Below are positions 26,946 to 36,410 of a DNA stretch of 64,000 nt, piece by piece. Made by a program: the position numbers and the translations under genes. The DNA comes from CAIWHR01 sp963786625 (GTDB lineage Bacteria; Pseudomonadota; Gammaproteobacteria; Burkholderiales; Casimicrobiaceae): positions 806,001-870,000 of the forward strand of contig CAWAZS010000004.1 of assembly GCA_963786625.1 (NCBI GenBank). The letters are read 5' to 3'. The notes under the pieces were generated by a model. The model saw only the letters and a list, made by a program, of their open reading frames with translations, did no database searches and had not been told where the DNA came from. Each line of letters begins with the position of its first letter. Position 1 is the stretch's first letter.

Positions 26946-28100
26946 TTATACTGGATCCGTGGCCCACTTGACCAGTCCCGCCGCGAGGTCCGGCAGTGAG
27001 GCAAGCTTCGCCGCCCATGAATCCGCATGCGCCTCGAGATGGGGGCGCGCGGCGGCAAAATCCAGCCAGGCGGGGCCGATCGGGGCGGCTCCGGGGGCGC
27101 CGTTCCACGCCCGCCAGAACCGGCGCAGCGCCGCCGCGGGGGCAGGGTCGAGCCCCGCCGCGTAGAGCTCGAGGAAAGCATCGAGCTTGCGCCAGTGGGC
27201 GCCCTCCGCCTGCGGGTAGATGTGCCAGGCGAAGGCCCGGGCCGCCCATTGCGCGCGCACGAACGAATCCTCGCCGCGAACGAAATTGACGGCGCAAAGC
27301 CAGAGCAGGCGGTCGTAATCGTCCTGCGGGACGAAGGGGATCGCATGGATGGCCAGCCGGCCGCGCATGCAGGGGGCACCCGGATGCGGCAGGTTGCCTC
27401 CCGTCCAGGCGTCGAGCGCACCGGCAGCCACCCCCTCCGGGACGATGCAGCTGACGCGCGCGTCGCCGTCGGCCCACGCATCGAGCAGAGCGGGCAGCGC
27501 CGCGTTCGGATAGCAGAACAGCGAGATCCGGATCTCGTCGTCGGCCACGGGCGGGACTCCCAGCGACGACCAGAACGCCTGCCGGGCGGCGACGTCCCGC
27601 CGCAACGCATCGCGGGCATCGAGGAGTCCGCGCTCGCGCGGCAGCCCCCCGGACGCCGGCGTGAAACCGGGAAACCAGAAGCTGCGCGGCAGCGCCAGCT
27701 GCGGATGCGGGGAAGCGAGGCCGTGCGCGCCCTCGATCCACGCCTCGGCGCTCAGGTACTCCAGAATGATCCACGCGGGCGCCGGGCTGCGCCGCGCCAT
27801 CGCCGCGACGTAGCCCGCGGGGAGCCCGCAGCCGAACGCCTCGACCACGACGCCGGCCGCCTCGGCCGGGGGAAACGGCTCGGCCCAGCGGCGTATCGTG
27901 ACGCCGGCCGCCCGCTGCGCATCGCGACCGCGGTCGATCTCCGGCACGATCCGCGACAGGGTGGCGAGATCGTCGAGCCAGAGCGTGACGTCGAGCGCGT
28001 GCTCCTGCGCGAGCTGGCGCGCGAGGCGCCACGCGACACCGGCGTCGCCGTAGTTGTCGACGACCTTGCAGAAGACGTCCCAGCGGGAAGGAGCGGGCAT
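26946..28100 (-). CDS. earP: EF-P arginine rhamnosyltransferase EarP
   Basis: 384-residue protein of the EarP (formerly DUF2331) family, a GT-B glycosyltransferase that transfers rhamnose from dTDP-rhamnose to Arg32 of EF-P. The N terminus WDVFCKVVDNYGDAGVAWRLARQL contains the conserved catalytic Asp region (DNYGD), and the C-terminal nucleotide-sugar part includes NFVRGEDSFVRAQWA, the conserved RGEDS loop. Adjacent to and co-directional with efp, as in Pseudomonas, Neisseria and many betaproteobacteria. Confidence 0.97.
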   Translation of the reverse strand: MPAPSRWDVFCKVVDNYGDAGVAWRLARQLAQEHALDVTLWLDDLATLSRIVPEIDRGRDAQRAAGVTIRRWAEPFPPAEAAGVVVEAFGCGLPAGYVAAMARRSPAPAWIILEYLSAEAWIEGAHGLASPHPQLALPRSFWFPGFTPASGGLPRERGLLDARDALRRDVAARQAFWSSLGVPPVADDEIRISLFCYPNAALPALLDAWADGDARVSCIVPEGVAAGALDAWTGGNLPHPGAPCMRGRLAIHAIPFVPQDDYDRLLWLCAVNFVRGEDSFVRAQWAARAFAWHIYPQAEGAHWRKLDAFLELYAAGLDPAPAAALRRFWRAWNGAPGAAPIGPAWLDFAAARPHLEAHADSWAAKLASLPDLAAGLVKWATDPV

Positions 28101-28187
28101 GGCGGCGATGTTGCGTCGATGCGCAACCCATTATCACGCCGGGCATCGCGCACCGCATAATGGCCGCAGCTCGACCGCGATCCGACG

Positions 28188-28862
28188 ATGAACACCGCCA
28201 CTCCTCCCCGCGTCCTGACCGTCGACGTCATCTCCGACGTCGTCTGCCCGTGGTGCTTCATCGGCCGGCGGCGGCTCGGCGCCGCGCTCGCCTCGCTCGC
28301 CGGGCGCGAGCCCGACGTGGAGCCGCGCGTGCGCTGGCATCCGTTCCAGCTGAATCCGGATCTGCCGCGCGAAGGCATCGCACGTCGCGCGTATCTCGAG
28401 GCGAAATTCGGCGGACGCGAGCGCGCGAGCGAGATCTACGAGCGCGTCCGCGCGGCGGGCAGGACCGTCGGCATCGACTTTGCGTTCGACCGGATCGAGC
28501 GGCAGCCGAACACGCTCGATGCGCACCGGTTGATCGCGTGGGCGCAGTCGCGCGGGAGGGGCGAAGACGTCGTCGAGCGGCTGTTCCGCGCCTATTTTCT
28601 CGACGGGCGCAACATCGGCGACCGCGCGGTGCTCGCGGCGATCGCCGTCGAGGCGGGCCTCGATGCGGAGGCCGCGAGCGCCATGCTCGCATCGGACGAT
28701 GGCGCGGCGGAGGTCGAGGCCACGGACCGCCGCGTCCGCGAACTGGGCGTGACCGGGGTGCCGTTCTTCATCTTCGCCGGCAGGCTCGCGGTGGCCGGAG
28801 CGCAGGAGCCCGACACCCTGACCGACGCGATGACGCAGGCGCTCGAACACGCCGGCGATTGA
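28188..28862 (+). CDS. DsbA-family FrnE-like oxidoreductase
   Basis: 224 residues, intact. The thioredoxin fold begins LTVDVISDVVCPWCFIGRRR with active-site CPWC, and the cis-Pro loop is GVTGVPFFIF. No signal peptide, so a cytosolic 2-hydroxychromene isomerase/FrnE-like protein rather than periplasmic DsbA. FrnE proteins act as cytosolic disulfide oxidoreductases and have been linked to oxidative stress. It is divergent from earP (88-base gap) and lies upstream of the CDF transporter on the same strand. Confidence 0.9.
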   Translation: MNTATPPRVLTVDVISDVVCPWCFIGRRRLGAALASLAGREPDVEPRVRWHPFQLNPDLPREGIARRAYLEAKFGGRERASEIYERVRAAGRTVGIDFAFDRIERQPNTLDAHRLIAWAQSRGRGEDVVERLFRAYFLDGRNIGDRAVLAAIAVEAGLDAEAASAMLASDDGAAEVEATDRRVRELGVTGVPFFIFAGRLAVAGAQEPDTLTDAMTQALEHAGD

Positions 28863-28934
28863 TCCGCCTCAACGCGCGGTCGACGGCGACCCGAGATGAT
28901 GGAGGTCGTCGTTGGCTCCCGCGGGGGAAAGGTC

Positions 28935-29812
28935 ATGCGTGCCGTGCGCCGGATGGCGTACCTGTCGATTGCGACGTCGCTCGCGACGATCGTCCTGAAA
29001 TTCGGCGCGTACTTTCTGACGGGTCGGTGAGCCTGTGGTCGGACGCGCTGGAGTCGCTCGTCAACCTGGCTGCGGGACTGGTCGCGCTGGGGGCCCTGAT
29101 CGTGGCGGAACAGCCGGCCGACGACAGGCACGCGTACGGGCACGACAAGGCCGAGTACTTCGCGAGCGGCGTCGAGGGCGCGCTGATCCTCGTCGCGGCG
29201 GTGTCGATCATCTGGTCGGCGGTCCATCGCTTCGTCGAGCCCCAACCTCTGATGCGCCTGGGACCCGGTCTCGTCGTCGCGTTCCTCGCCGGCGCGGCGA
29301 ACTTCGCGACCGCGCGCATCATGCTGCGCGTCGCGCGGCAGCACGACAGCATCACGATCGAGGCCGACGCGAAGCACCTGCTGACCGACGTGTGGACCTC
29401 GGTCGGCATCATCGCGGGGCTGCTGGTCGTGATGGCGGTGCCGGACTGGGCGATCCTCGACCCGCTGATGGCGATCGCCGTCGGCATCCACATCGTCGTC
29501 ACCGGCGTCGGACTGCTGCGGCGCTCCGCCGACGGGCTGATGGACGTCGCGCTGCCGCCTGCCGAGGTCAGTCGCGCCGAGACGCTGATTCGCGCGGAGC
29601 TGCCCGCGGGCTCGAGCTTCCATGCGCTGCGCACGCGCAAGGCCGGGGCGCGGCGCTTCCTCGAGTTCCACCTGCTCGTGCCCGGGACGATGAGCGTCGT
29701 CGACTCGCATTCGCTCTGCGACCGGATCGAGGCGGCGCTGATGGCCCACCTCGCGAAGGCCCACGTGACGATCCACGTGGAGCCCAGCGAGTCGCAGGCG
29801 CCCCATCCCTGA
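28935..29812 (+). CDS. Cation diffusion facilitator transporter (one base apparently missing)
   Basis: About 292 residues. TM1 (SIATSLATIVLKFGAYFLTG) leads to SVSLWSDALESLVNLAAG with the metal-binding motif SDALES on TM2, then HAYGHDKAEYFA and, on TM5, HLLTDVWTSVG with the second half of the transport site. A C-terminal cytoplasmic CDF domain (HALRTRKAGARRFLEFHLLVP) is present. Between TM1 and TM2 the Gly-Ser junction near 29030 is one base short, the only apparent deletion I found among the broken genes. Predicted efflux of zinc, iron or similar divalent metals. GGAAAGG precedes ATG 28935; upstream in-frame ATGs exist at 28896 and 28899. Confidence 0.88.
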
Positions 29813-29846
29813 GACTGCAACCGCCCCGGCGCTCACCGGGCCGCGC

Positions 29847-31637
29847 TCAGAGGGCCGCGCTCCAGGGAACGGAAAGGCGTATGGCCGAGCTGATCAGGCC
29901 GACCATGCTGTAGGTCTGCACGAAGTTCCCCCACAGCTCGCCGGTTCTCGGGTCGAGATGCTCGGCGAGCAGCCCGTGCCGGTTGCGGCACGCGAGCAGG
30001 CGCTCGAACAGCGACCGCGCCTCGTCGCGGCGGCCCAGCGCGGCCAGCGCGTTGGCGTACCAGAACGAGCAGACGACGAAGGCGTTCTCGGGCACCCCGA
30101 AATCGTCCTGTTCGACGTAGCGGAACACGAAGTCGCCGCGCTTCATCTCGCTCTCGATCGCGCGCACGGTCTGGCCGAAGCGCGGATCCTCCGGCGTGAG
30201 GAACCCCAGGTCGGCGAGCAGCAGCAGGCTCGCATCCAGCGAGTCGCCATCGGCGGCGCCGACGAAGCTCCGACGCTTCTCGCTCCAGCACCGTTCGTCG
30301 ACGAAGCGCCGGACACGTTCGGCATCGCTGCGCCACGCGTGGGCGCGCTCGGTCATTCCGAGCCTCGTGGCAATGCGCGCGAGGCGATCGCAGGCCGCCC
30401 AGCACATCACGCTCGAGAAGGTGTGCACGCGCATGCTCTGCCGCAGCTCCCACATCCCGGCGTCGGGCTGGTCGTAGACCGTGAGCGCGCGCCGGCCCAG
30501 CGATTCGAGCCGCTCGAACAGGACGGCGTCGCCCCGCTTCACCAGACGCTCGTCGAAGAACACGTGCGTGGAGGCGAGCACCGCCGAGCCGTAGACGTCG
30601 TGTTGCACCTGCCGGTACGCGTCGTTGCCGATCCGCACCGGACCCATGCCGCGGTAGCCGGGCAGCGATTTCACGACTTCCTCGCCCAGCGCGAAGTCGC
30701 CGTTGATCCGATAGACGGGCTGCAACGGCGCCTCGCCGCCGCCGGCCACGATGCCGACGATGTAGCCGAGGTAGCCTTCCATGGTCTCGGTTGCGCCCAG
30801 CCGGTTCAGCGCGTCGACGACGAAATAGCCGTCGCGCAGCCAGCAGTAGCGGTAGTCCCAGTTGCGTGACGAGCCCGCCGCCTCGGGGATCGACGTCGTC
30901 ATCGCCGCGACGATCGCACCGGTGTCGTCGTAGGCGTTCTGCTGCAGCGTGATTGCGGCACGGATGACGGCGGCCTGCCATTCGAACGGTATCGCGAGCC
31001 GGCGGACCCAGTCGCGCCAGTACTTGATCGTCTCTTCGATGAACCGGCGGCCGACCTCGTCGACGGCGCTCGGCACGGTCTCGTCGGGGCCCAGCAGCAG
31101 CGTGACGGCGTCGCCGAGAAAGAACGGCCGCTCTTCGAGGATCGACGTCAGCGATACATCGGTCGTGAGCCGCAGCGTCACTCCCGGCATCACGTAGCGG
31201 ATATGACTGCTGCCCGCGGTGACGGACGGCAGCGCGCGTCCGTAGCCCGCGGCCGGCCGCAGCCGGACCCTGATCCGCGGGCTGCCGGCCAGGCGCCGGA
31301 TGCTGCGGACATGCGTCATGGGGTGGAAGACGCGCCCGTGCTGGATGAAGCGGGGGACGCAGTCGGTGATCTCGATCGCGCCGCCGGACTCGTCGTACAG
31401 GCGCGTCACGAGGACCGCGGTGTTCGTGCAATAGGACTGCTCGGCGCGCGAAGGATCGAGGATCTCCACGGCGTAGATGCCGCGCTCCTCGCCCGGCGGA
31501 GTGTCGTCGAGCAGCGCGCAGAACGTCGCGTCGCCGTCGAAGCGCGGGAAGCAGCCCCAGACGATGGCGCCCTGCGGATCCACGAGCAGTCCGATGGCGC
31601 CGTTGCCGATCAGCGCGAGATCGAGATCACGCGGCAT
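29847..31637 (-). CDS. Glycoside hydrolase family 15 protein (glucoamylase/trehalase-like)
   Basis: 596 residues, intact. It has an N-terminal beta-sandwich (ALIGNGAIGLLVDPQGAIVWGCFPRFD) and the GH15 (alpha/alpha)6 barrel with NWDYRYCWLRDGYF and a C-terminal HLDPRTGELWGNFVQTYSMVG. GH15 enzymes hydrolyse alpha-glucosides; bacterial members of this form include trehalases and glucan hydrolases. Its start overlaps the end of otsB by eleven bases, which points to trehalose or a related alpha-glucan as substrate. No signal peptide, so cytosolic. Confidence 0.92.
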   Translation of the reverse strand: MPRDLDLALIGNGAIGLLVDPQGAIVWGCFPRFDGDATFCALLDDTPPGEERGIYAVEILDPSRAEQSYCTNTAVLVTRLYDESGGAIEITDCVPRFIQHGRVFHPMTHVRSIRRLAGSPRIRVRLRPAAGYGRALPSVTAGSSHIRYVMPGVTLRLTTDVSLTSILEERPFFLGDAVTLLLGPDETVPSAVDEVGRRFIEETIKYWRDWVRRLAIPFEWQAAVIRAAITLQQNAYDDTGAIVAAMTTSIPEAAGSSRNWDYRYCWLRDGYFVVDALNRLGATETMEGYLGYIVGIVAGGGEAPLQPVYRINGDFALGEEVVKSLPGYRGMGPVRIGNDAYRQVQHDVYGSAVLASTHVFFDERLVKRGDAVLFERLESLGRRALTVYDQPDAGMWELRQSMRVHTFSSVMCWAACDRLARIATRLGMTERAHAWRSDAERVRRFVDERCWSEKRRSFVGAADGDSLDASLLLLADLGFLTPEDPRFGQTVRAIESEMKRGDFVFRYVEQDDFGVPENAFVVCSFWYANALAALGRRDEARSLFERLLACRNRHGLLAEHLDPRTGELWGNFVQTYSMVGLISSAIRLSVPWSAAL

Positions 31638-32473
31638 CGCCGGCCCCTCCGCTGCCCGCAGCGTCGGGCACCAGCGCCGCGAGCCACCGGCGCACGGCAG
31701 CGACGTTCGCCAGCCGGTAGTGCGCGTTCGTCCGGCCGGGACCGACCTTGACCGCCCATCCGCCGGCGGCCGTCACCGCGGCGAAGCCGTACTCGTCGGT
31801 GTGATCGTCGCCGACGAACACCGGCAGCCGCCGGGCAAACGGACGCTCGCGCATGAATTCGATGATTGCCGTGCCCTTGTCCCGACCGTCCGGCTTCACT
31901 TCGAGTATCCCCTTCCCCGGTTGCAGGCGCCAGCCCGATCCGGACGCGGCGTCGCCCGCCAGCTGCGCGCGCAGCGTGCGATGAACGTGCGACGCGAGTC
32001 GCGGCGCCTGCCGATAGTGCAGCGCCAGCGTCGCTCCCTTGTCCTCGAGGAGCAGGCCTTCGTGCCGCGCGGCAAAGCGCGCGAGCTCCCGGCGCAGGCG
32101 CGCGAGCCCCGAAAGCGAAGGGCGGTGCCGGTGCAGCGAGCCGTCGGCGGCGCGCCGCTCGAGGCCGTGCTGGCCGGCGATCGGCAGCGACGAGCCGGGA
32201 AACAGGCGGTGGGCGTCGTCCAGAGCGCGCCCCGTGATCAGCGCGACGGCCCCGTCCAGACGCCGGGCGAGCGCCGGCAGCAGCGTCGCGATGCCCGCAT
32301 CGACGCGCACGGCGTTGGGTGTCGGCGCGAGCTCGAGCAGCGTGCCGTCGATGTCGAGAAACAGCGCACAGCGGACGTGGAGCGCGGGCGGCGGACCGCG
32401 GCGCGGCGTCGATCGCCGCGCGCGCGGCGTGCGCGACGTGCGCGGCGGGCCCCGGCGCCACGCGCTCAGCCAT
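31627..32473 (-). CDS. otsB: Trehalose-6-phosphate phosphatase OtsB (frame broken once)
   Basis: About 281 residues of the HAD superfamily. Motif I FLDIDGTLLEL, motif II VALITGRAL, lysine motif in GKGILEVKPDGRDKGTAI and motif IV VFVGDDHTDEYGF are all intact. ATG 32473 overlaps the otsA stop by eight bases; the first ~30 residues are in another frame, and one extra base near 32405 (Arg written CGGT) joins them to the HAD domain. It dephosphorylates trehalose-6-phosphate made by the preceding enzyme. Confidence 0.92.
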
Positions 32474-34692
32474 GGGTGAACGCCCCCTCGGAGGCGCGAA
32501 AGCGCCCGCGCTGGCGCATCACCGCGGCATCGAGCAGCATGCGCCCGGCCCAGCGGTAGACATTGAACTCGCGGACGACCCCGCGCATGAAGCGCATGCG
32601 GTCGCGCTGCTCGTCGGTCGGCATCGTCAGTCCCATATGCAGCGCCGCCGCGCACTGGTCGGCGTCGTAGGGGTTGACCACCAGCGCCTCGGGTAGTTCA
32701 CGGGATGCGCCGGCGAACTGCGACAGGATCAGCACGCCCTGCTCGTCGTCGCGCGCGGCGACGAACTCCTTCGCGACCAGGTTCATTCCGTCGTGGAGGC
32801 TCGTCACCATGCACAGGTCCGCGGCGCGCAGATACTCGTAGACGGCGTCCGGCTCGTGGTGCTCGGCGAGCAGCACGATCGGCGGAAACTTCGCGTCGGC
32901 AAAGCGGGCGTTGATCTCGGCGGCGAGCGAGCGCACCCGTGCCGCGTAGTCGCGATAGTCGTCGATCGTCGCCCGCGTCGGCGCCGCGATCTGCACGAAG
33001 GTGAAGCGGCCGACCCAGCGCGGCTCGACCTCGAGCAGGCGCGCCACCGCGTTCAGCCGCTCGAGGATCCCCTTCGTGTAGTCGAGTCGATCGACGCCGA
33101 CGCCGAGCCGGTGATCGCGCGGCAATCCCAGGCGTTCCCGGACCGTGCGCCGCGCGTCGGATACGCTCTTCGCCGTGGCGAGCGAGACGGGCGGCCACTC
33201 GATCGAGATCGGATAGCGGTGCACGGTCGTCGACTGGCCGCGGCAGGTGATGGTGAACGCTTCGCGGTCGACGCGCGCTTCCAGCAGCCGGTCGACGGTG
33301 TCCATGAAGTTGTTGCAGTGGAACTGCGTGTGGAATCCCAGGATGCTGCTCCCGAGCAGGCCGTCGAGCAGCTCGACGCGCCACGGGCAGATCGCGAAGG
33401 CCTCGGGGTTGGGCCAGGGAATGTGCCAGAAGGTGATGATGGTCGCGTCGGGCAGACGCTCGCGGATCATCCGCGGCAGCAGCGCGAAGTGATAGTCCTG
33501 CACCAGCACCACGGGGTCCTTCGTCTTCGCCTCGGCGACCACCGCGTCGGCGAACTTCGCGTTGACGTTGCGGTAGTGCTCGAAGTCGCCGGTGCGGAAC
33601 GTCGGCCGGACGTGCGCGATGTGGCACAGCGGCCACAGCCCCTCGTTGGCGAAGCCGCCGTAATACCCGCGCTCTTCCTCGGGCGTGAGCCAGATGCGCC
33701 GGAGCTGGTAGAGCGCCTTCCCGGGCGGCACCGCCACGCGGTCGTGGCGATCGACGGTCTCGCGATCCGCGCTCCCGCTGCCGTGGGCGATCCAGGTTCC
33801 CGAGCACACGCGCATCACCGGCTCGAGCGCGGTCACCAGCCCGCTGGCCGGGTGCTGGAGGCGCACGCCCTCCGGCGTGCGCACGTGTATGTACGGCTCC
33901 CGGTTCGATACGGCGATCACCTCGTTGCCGTGGAGCTCGCTGCGCAGCGTCGCCCGCAGCGCCTGCTGATCCCAGATGCGCTGGCTGCCGTCGAGCGGCC
34001 GGTACTGCCGCTCGAGGTCGCGGATCAGGTCGCGGAGGTCGCTGGCGATCGGGCGCAGCTCCGGGGCCGTGTTCGATCGCGTCGGCCGCAGGATGCCCTC
34101 GCCGCGCAGGAGCGCGCGCAGGCCCTGCACCCAGCCGCGCCACGAAAGCTGCGCGATGACGACGGTGATCAGCGCGATGCACGCGCCCAGCGCGATGAAG
34201 AAGTAGAACAGGTAGCGCCGCGTTTCCTCGCTGCGGCGCTCCACGAAGTTCATGTCGTGGACGAGCACCAGGCTCGCTTCCGTGCGTGCCTTCGCTTTCG
34301 ATGGGGCGGATCGCCAGATGCAGCAGGCCGCGGGTCGAGCGCAGCATGCGCTGCCCGGCGTCGGCGTAGGCCTCGAGCCCGTCGCAACGGATCTCGGGCG
34401 GAAACTGGCTCGTGGCGATCGGCGCCTTGCGCTCGCCGAGACAAAGCCCGACGGCGTAGAGCCGCTCGTCCTGCAGCATCCGGTTGAAGAAGGTCGTGAT
34501 CCGCGGTGTGGAACCGGTGTCGATCAGGCTCGACAGCGGCTCCTGGACCGTCGAGGCGATGAGGCTGGAGCGCATGTCGAGGTCGCGCACGAACCAGCGC
34601 AGCATCAGCGCGTCGGCGAGCGGGACGGCCATGTACGCGAACGCCCCGAGCGCAAGGAGCAGCGGTACGACGAAACGCAATGAGAGTCGCAT
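32466..34692 (-). CDS. otsA: Membrane-anchored trehalose-6-phosphate synthase OtsA with N-terminal sensor-like region (frame broken once)
   Basis: About 741 residues, far longer than the usual ~470 of OtsA. Residues 1-~30 form a membrane helix (FVVPLLLALGAFAYMAVP), followed by a ~110-residue extracytoplasmic region, a second helix (YLFYFFIALGACIALITVVIA) and a linker, then a full GT20 domain: NREPYIH, HIPWPNPEAFA, VGVDRLDYTKGI, DGMNLVAKEFVAARDD. The layout helix-periplasmic domain-helix looks like a sensor input module. One extra base at about 34300 (Gly written GGCA) separates the input part from the enzyme; without correction only the C-terminal ~600 residues are read. It starts the otsA-otsB-GH15 operon. 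Confidence 0.9.
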
Positions 34693-34859
34693 GCTTTTTC
34701 GCGTCCGGTCTGGCAGGCGCGTCGGCGATTGCCGATGGCGCGATCGCTGAGCCGCTGCATTGCAGCATACACGGGCCCGATTCCGGGCCCAACCATGAAG
34801 ACCGTCGTGCGGCTCCGGGGTTCCGCGGCACTCCGGACGATTCTAGCCTCTTCGCCGAG
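34693..34859. other. Intergenic region upstream of otsA
   Basis: 167 bases between the FAD oxidoreductase stop and the otsA start. It contains GGGCCC-GATTCC-GGGCCC (34773-34790), a possible hairpin that could terminate the oxidoreductase message. No convincing promoter was picked out by eye. Confidence 0.35.
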
Positions 34860-36045
34860 CTACGAGACGACGCTCGCGCCGTAATTGCCGACGAGCAGGC
34901 GACCGGCTGCGAAGCGCTCGATCGAGTACGGCGCGAGCGGCAGGTCGGGCGCGAGTTCCCAGCGCGGATTGCGCGACGATGCGCCCGACGATGGGCGACA
35001 GCTTGAAGCCGTGCCCGGAAAATCCGAACGCGACCTGCAGGCCGTCGATCCCGGGCAGCGCGCCCAGCACGGGGTTCCAGTCCGGCGTGACGTCGTAGAC
35101 GCCGGTCCACGATGCGGCGAGCCCGGCATCGGCAAACGACGGCATCCGGCGCGCGAGCTTTCCGCCGATGTCGGCGACGTGCTCGAGCGGAACATCGGCC
35201 TGGGCGGTGTCCGGAGCCGCGATGACCTCGCCGTCGCCGGTGTCGCCGACGAGCACCTGCCGTCCGCCGTAGCAGCGGAAATAGATTCCGCCGGGCTGAC
35301 ACCAGTCCATCACCACCGGCAGCCGGCTCGTATACGGCGTCGCGGATTCGAGCGTCATCACCGCATGACGGGACAGCGTGAGCGGCACGTCGATGCCCGT
35401 CCACTGCGCAAGCTCGCGCGACCAGATGTTCTGCGCGCTGACGACGAGCCCGGCGTATAGGCGTCCCTGCGTCGTCTCCACGCCGGTGACGCGCGCTCCA
35501 TCGCGCACGAGACCGGTGACGGCGACACCCTCGCGGATCGTCGCTCCCCGCCGCCGCGCGGCGCGCGCGTAAGCGGACAGCGTCAGGTAGGCGTCGGCAT
35601 AGCCGGCGCCCGGCTCCCAGCCGATGACCGGGCCGTCGCCGAAGTCGAGCAGCGGGTGGATGCGCCGCGCCTCGTCGGCGCCGATTTCGTGCGCCGGAAT
35701 CCCGGCGCGGCGCTGCAGGGCGAGGGTTTCACGCAGCGCGTGCGCGCGCTCCCCCGCGGGGGCGACGAGCATCAGCCCGCAGCGGTTGAGACCGCAGTCG
35801 GCTTCGGCGTCCTCGAGATAGTTCGGGAAATCGCCGTAGATCGCGAGCGCCGCCCGCGCCAGCGCGATGTTGTCGGGCACCGAGTAATGCGTGCGCACGA
35901 TGCACGACGATTGCGCCGAGGTGCCGCCGCCGAGCTGGCCGCGCTCGAGCAGCAGCACGCGGCCGGCGCCGAGGCGCGCGAGGTGGAAGGCGATCGACGT
36001 GCCGATGACGCCGCCGCCGATGACGATCGCGTCGTATCGTTCCAT
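34860..36045 (-). CDS. FAD-dependent oxidoreductase of the DAO family (frame broken once)
   Basis: About 394 residues. The dinucleotide-binding motif is DAIVIGGGVIGTSIAFHLARLG, trimmed here to its key GxGxxG glycines, followed by a glutamate in LLLERG. The C-terminal FAD contact GFSGHGFKLSPIVGRIVA is typical of sarcosine/glycine oxidase-like enzymes that oxidise N-substituted amino acids. ATG 36045 gives the family N terminus. One extra base near 34975 (Ala written GCGC) shifts the last ~35 residues, which then read WELAPDLPLAPYSIERF, a normal family ending. Substrate unknown. Confidence 0.88.
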
Positions 36046-36410
36046 GTGCTCGTGGCGTGTCGGGCCGTAGCTCTCGTTCCCGTGGTACATTCCGCGGGCC
36101 AATCGGGCGGTAGGTCCAGCTTAGCAAGAATCGCGCTCGCAGTGGCCCTCGGCGCGGCGCGCGCAAAGCCCGGTGTCCGAGCGCCGGCCGCGGGTTCGGC
36201 TCGTCGTTGACGCGGCACATGCGCCAAGGGGCGGCCCGCAGCGTTCGCGCCGCCTGTTGCTCCCGGGCAACATCCCGGATTCGATCGCGATTCTCGCGCC
36301 GACCTGCATTGACTTGGAGCAAAGGCGATCGGCGTGCGCGCGCGCAATGTCTTCACCTAGCTGGCCTCCCCGCAGGCGGGGGCGGACTGAACCTACCGGA
36401 GCCCGAAAGC
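36046..36410. other. 365-bp divergent intergenic region
   Basis: The gap between the FAD oxidoreductase (-) and patatin (+) genes must contain both promoters. At 36309-36322 TTGACTTGGAGCAA is an imperfect relative of the FNR-like box (left half and spacer identical to the box at 20023, right half AGCAA instead of GTCAA). I see no gene in it. Confidence 0.4.

Noticed and set aside
34860..35195. A separate small protein at the end of the FAD oxidoreductase
   Set aside because: It is the normal C terminus of the oxidoreductase displaced by one extra base; joined, the protein has family length and ending.
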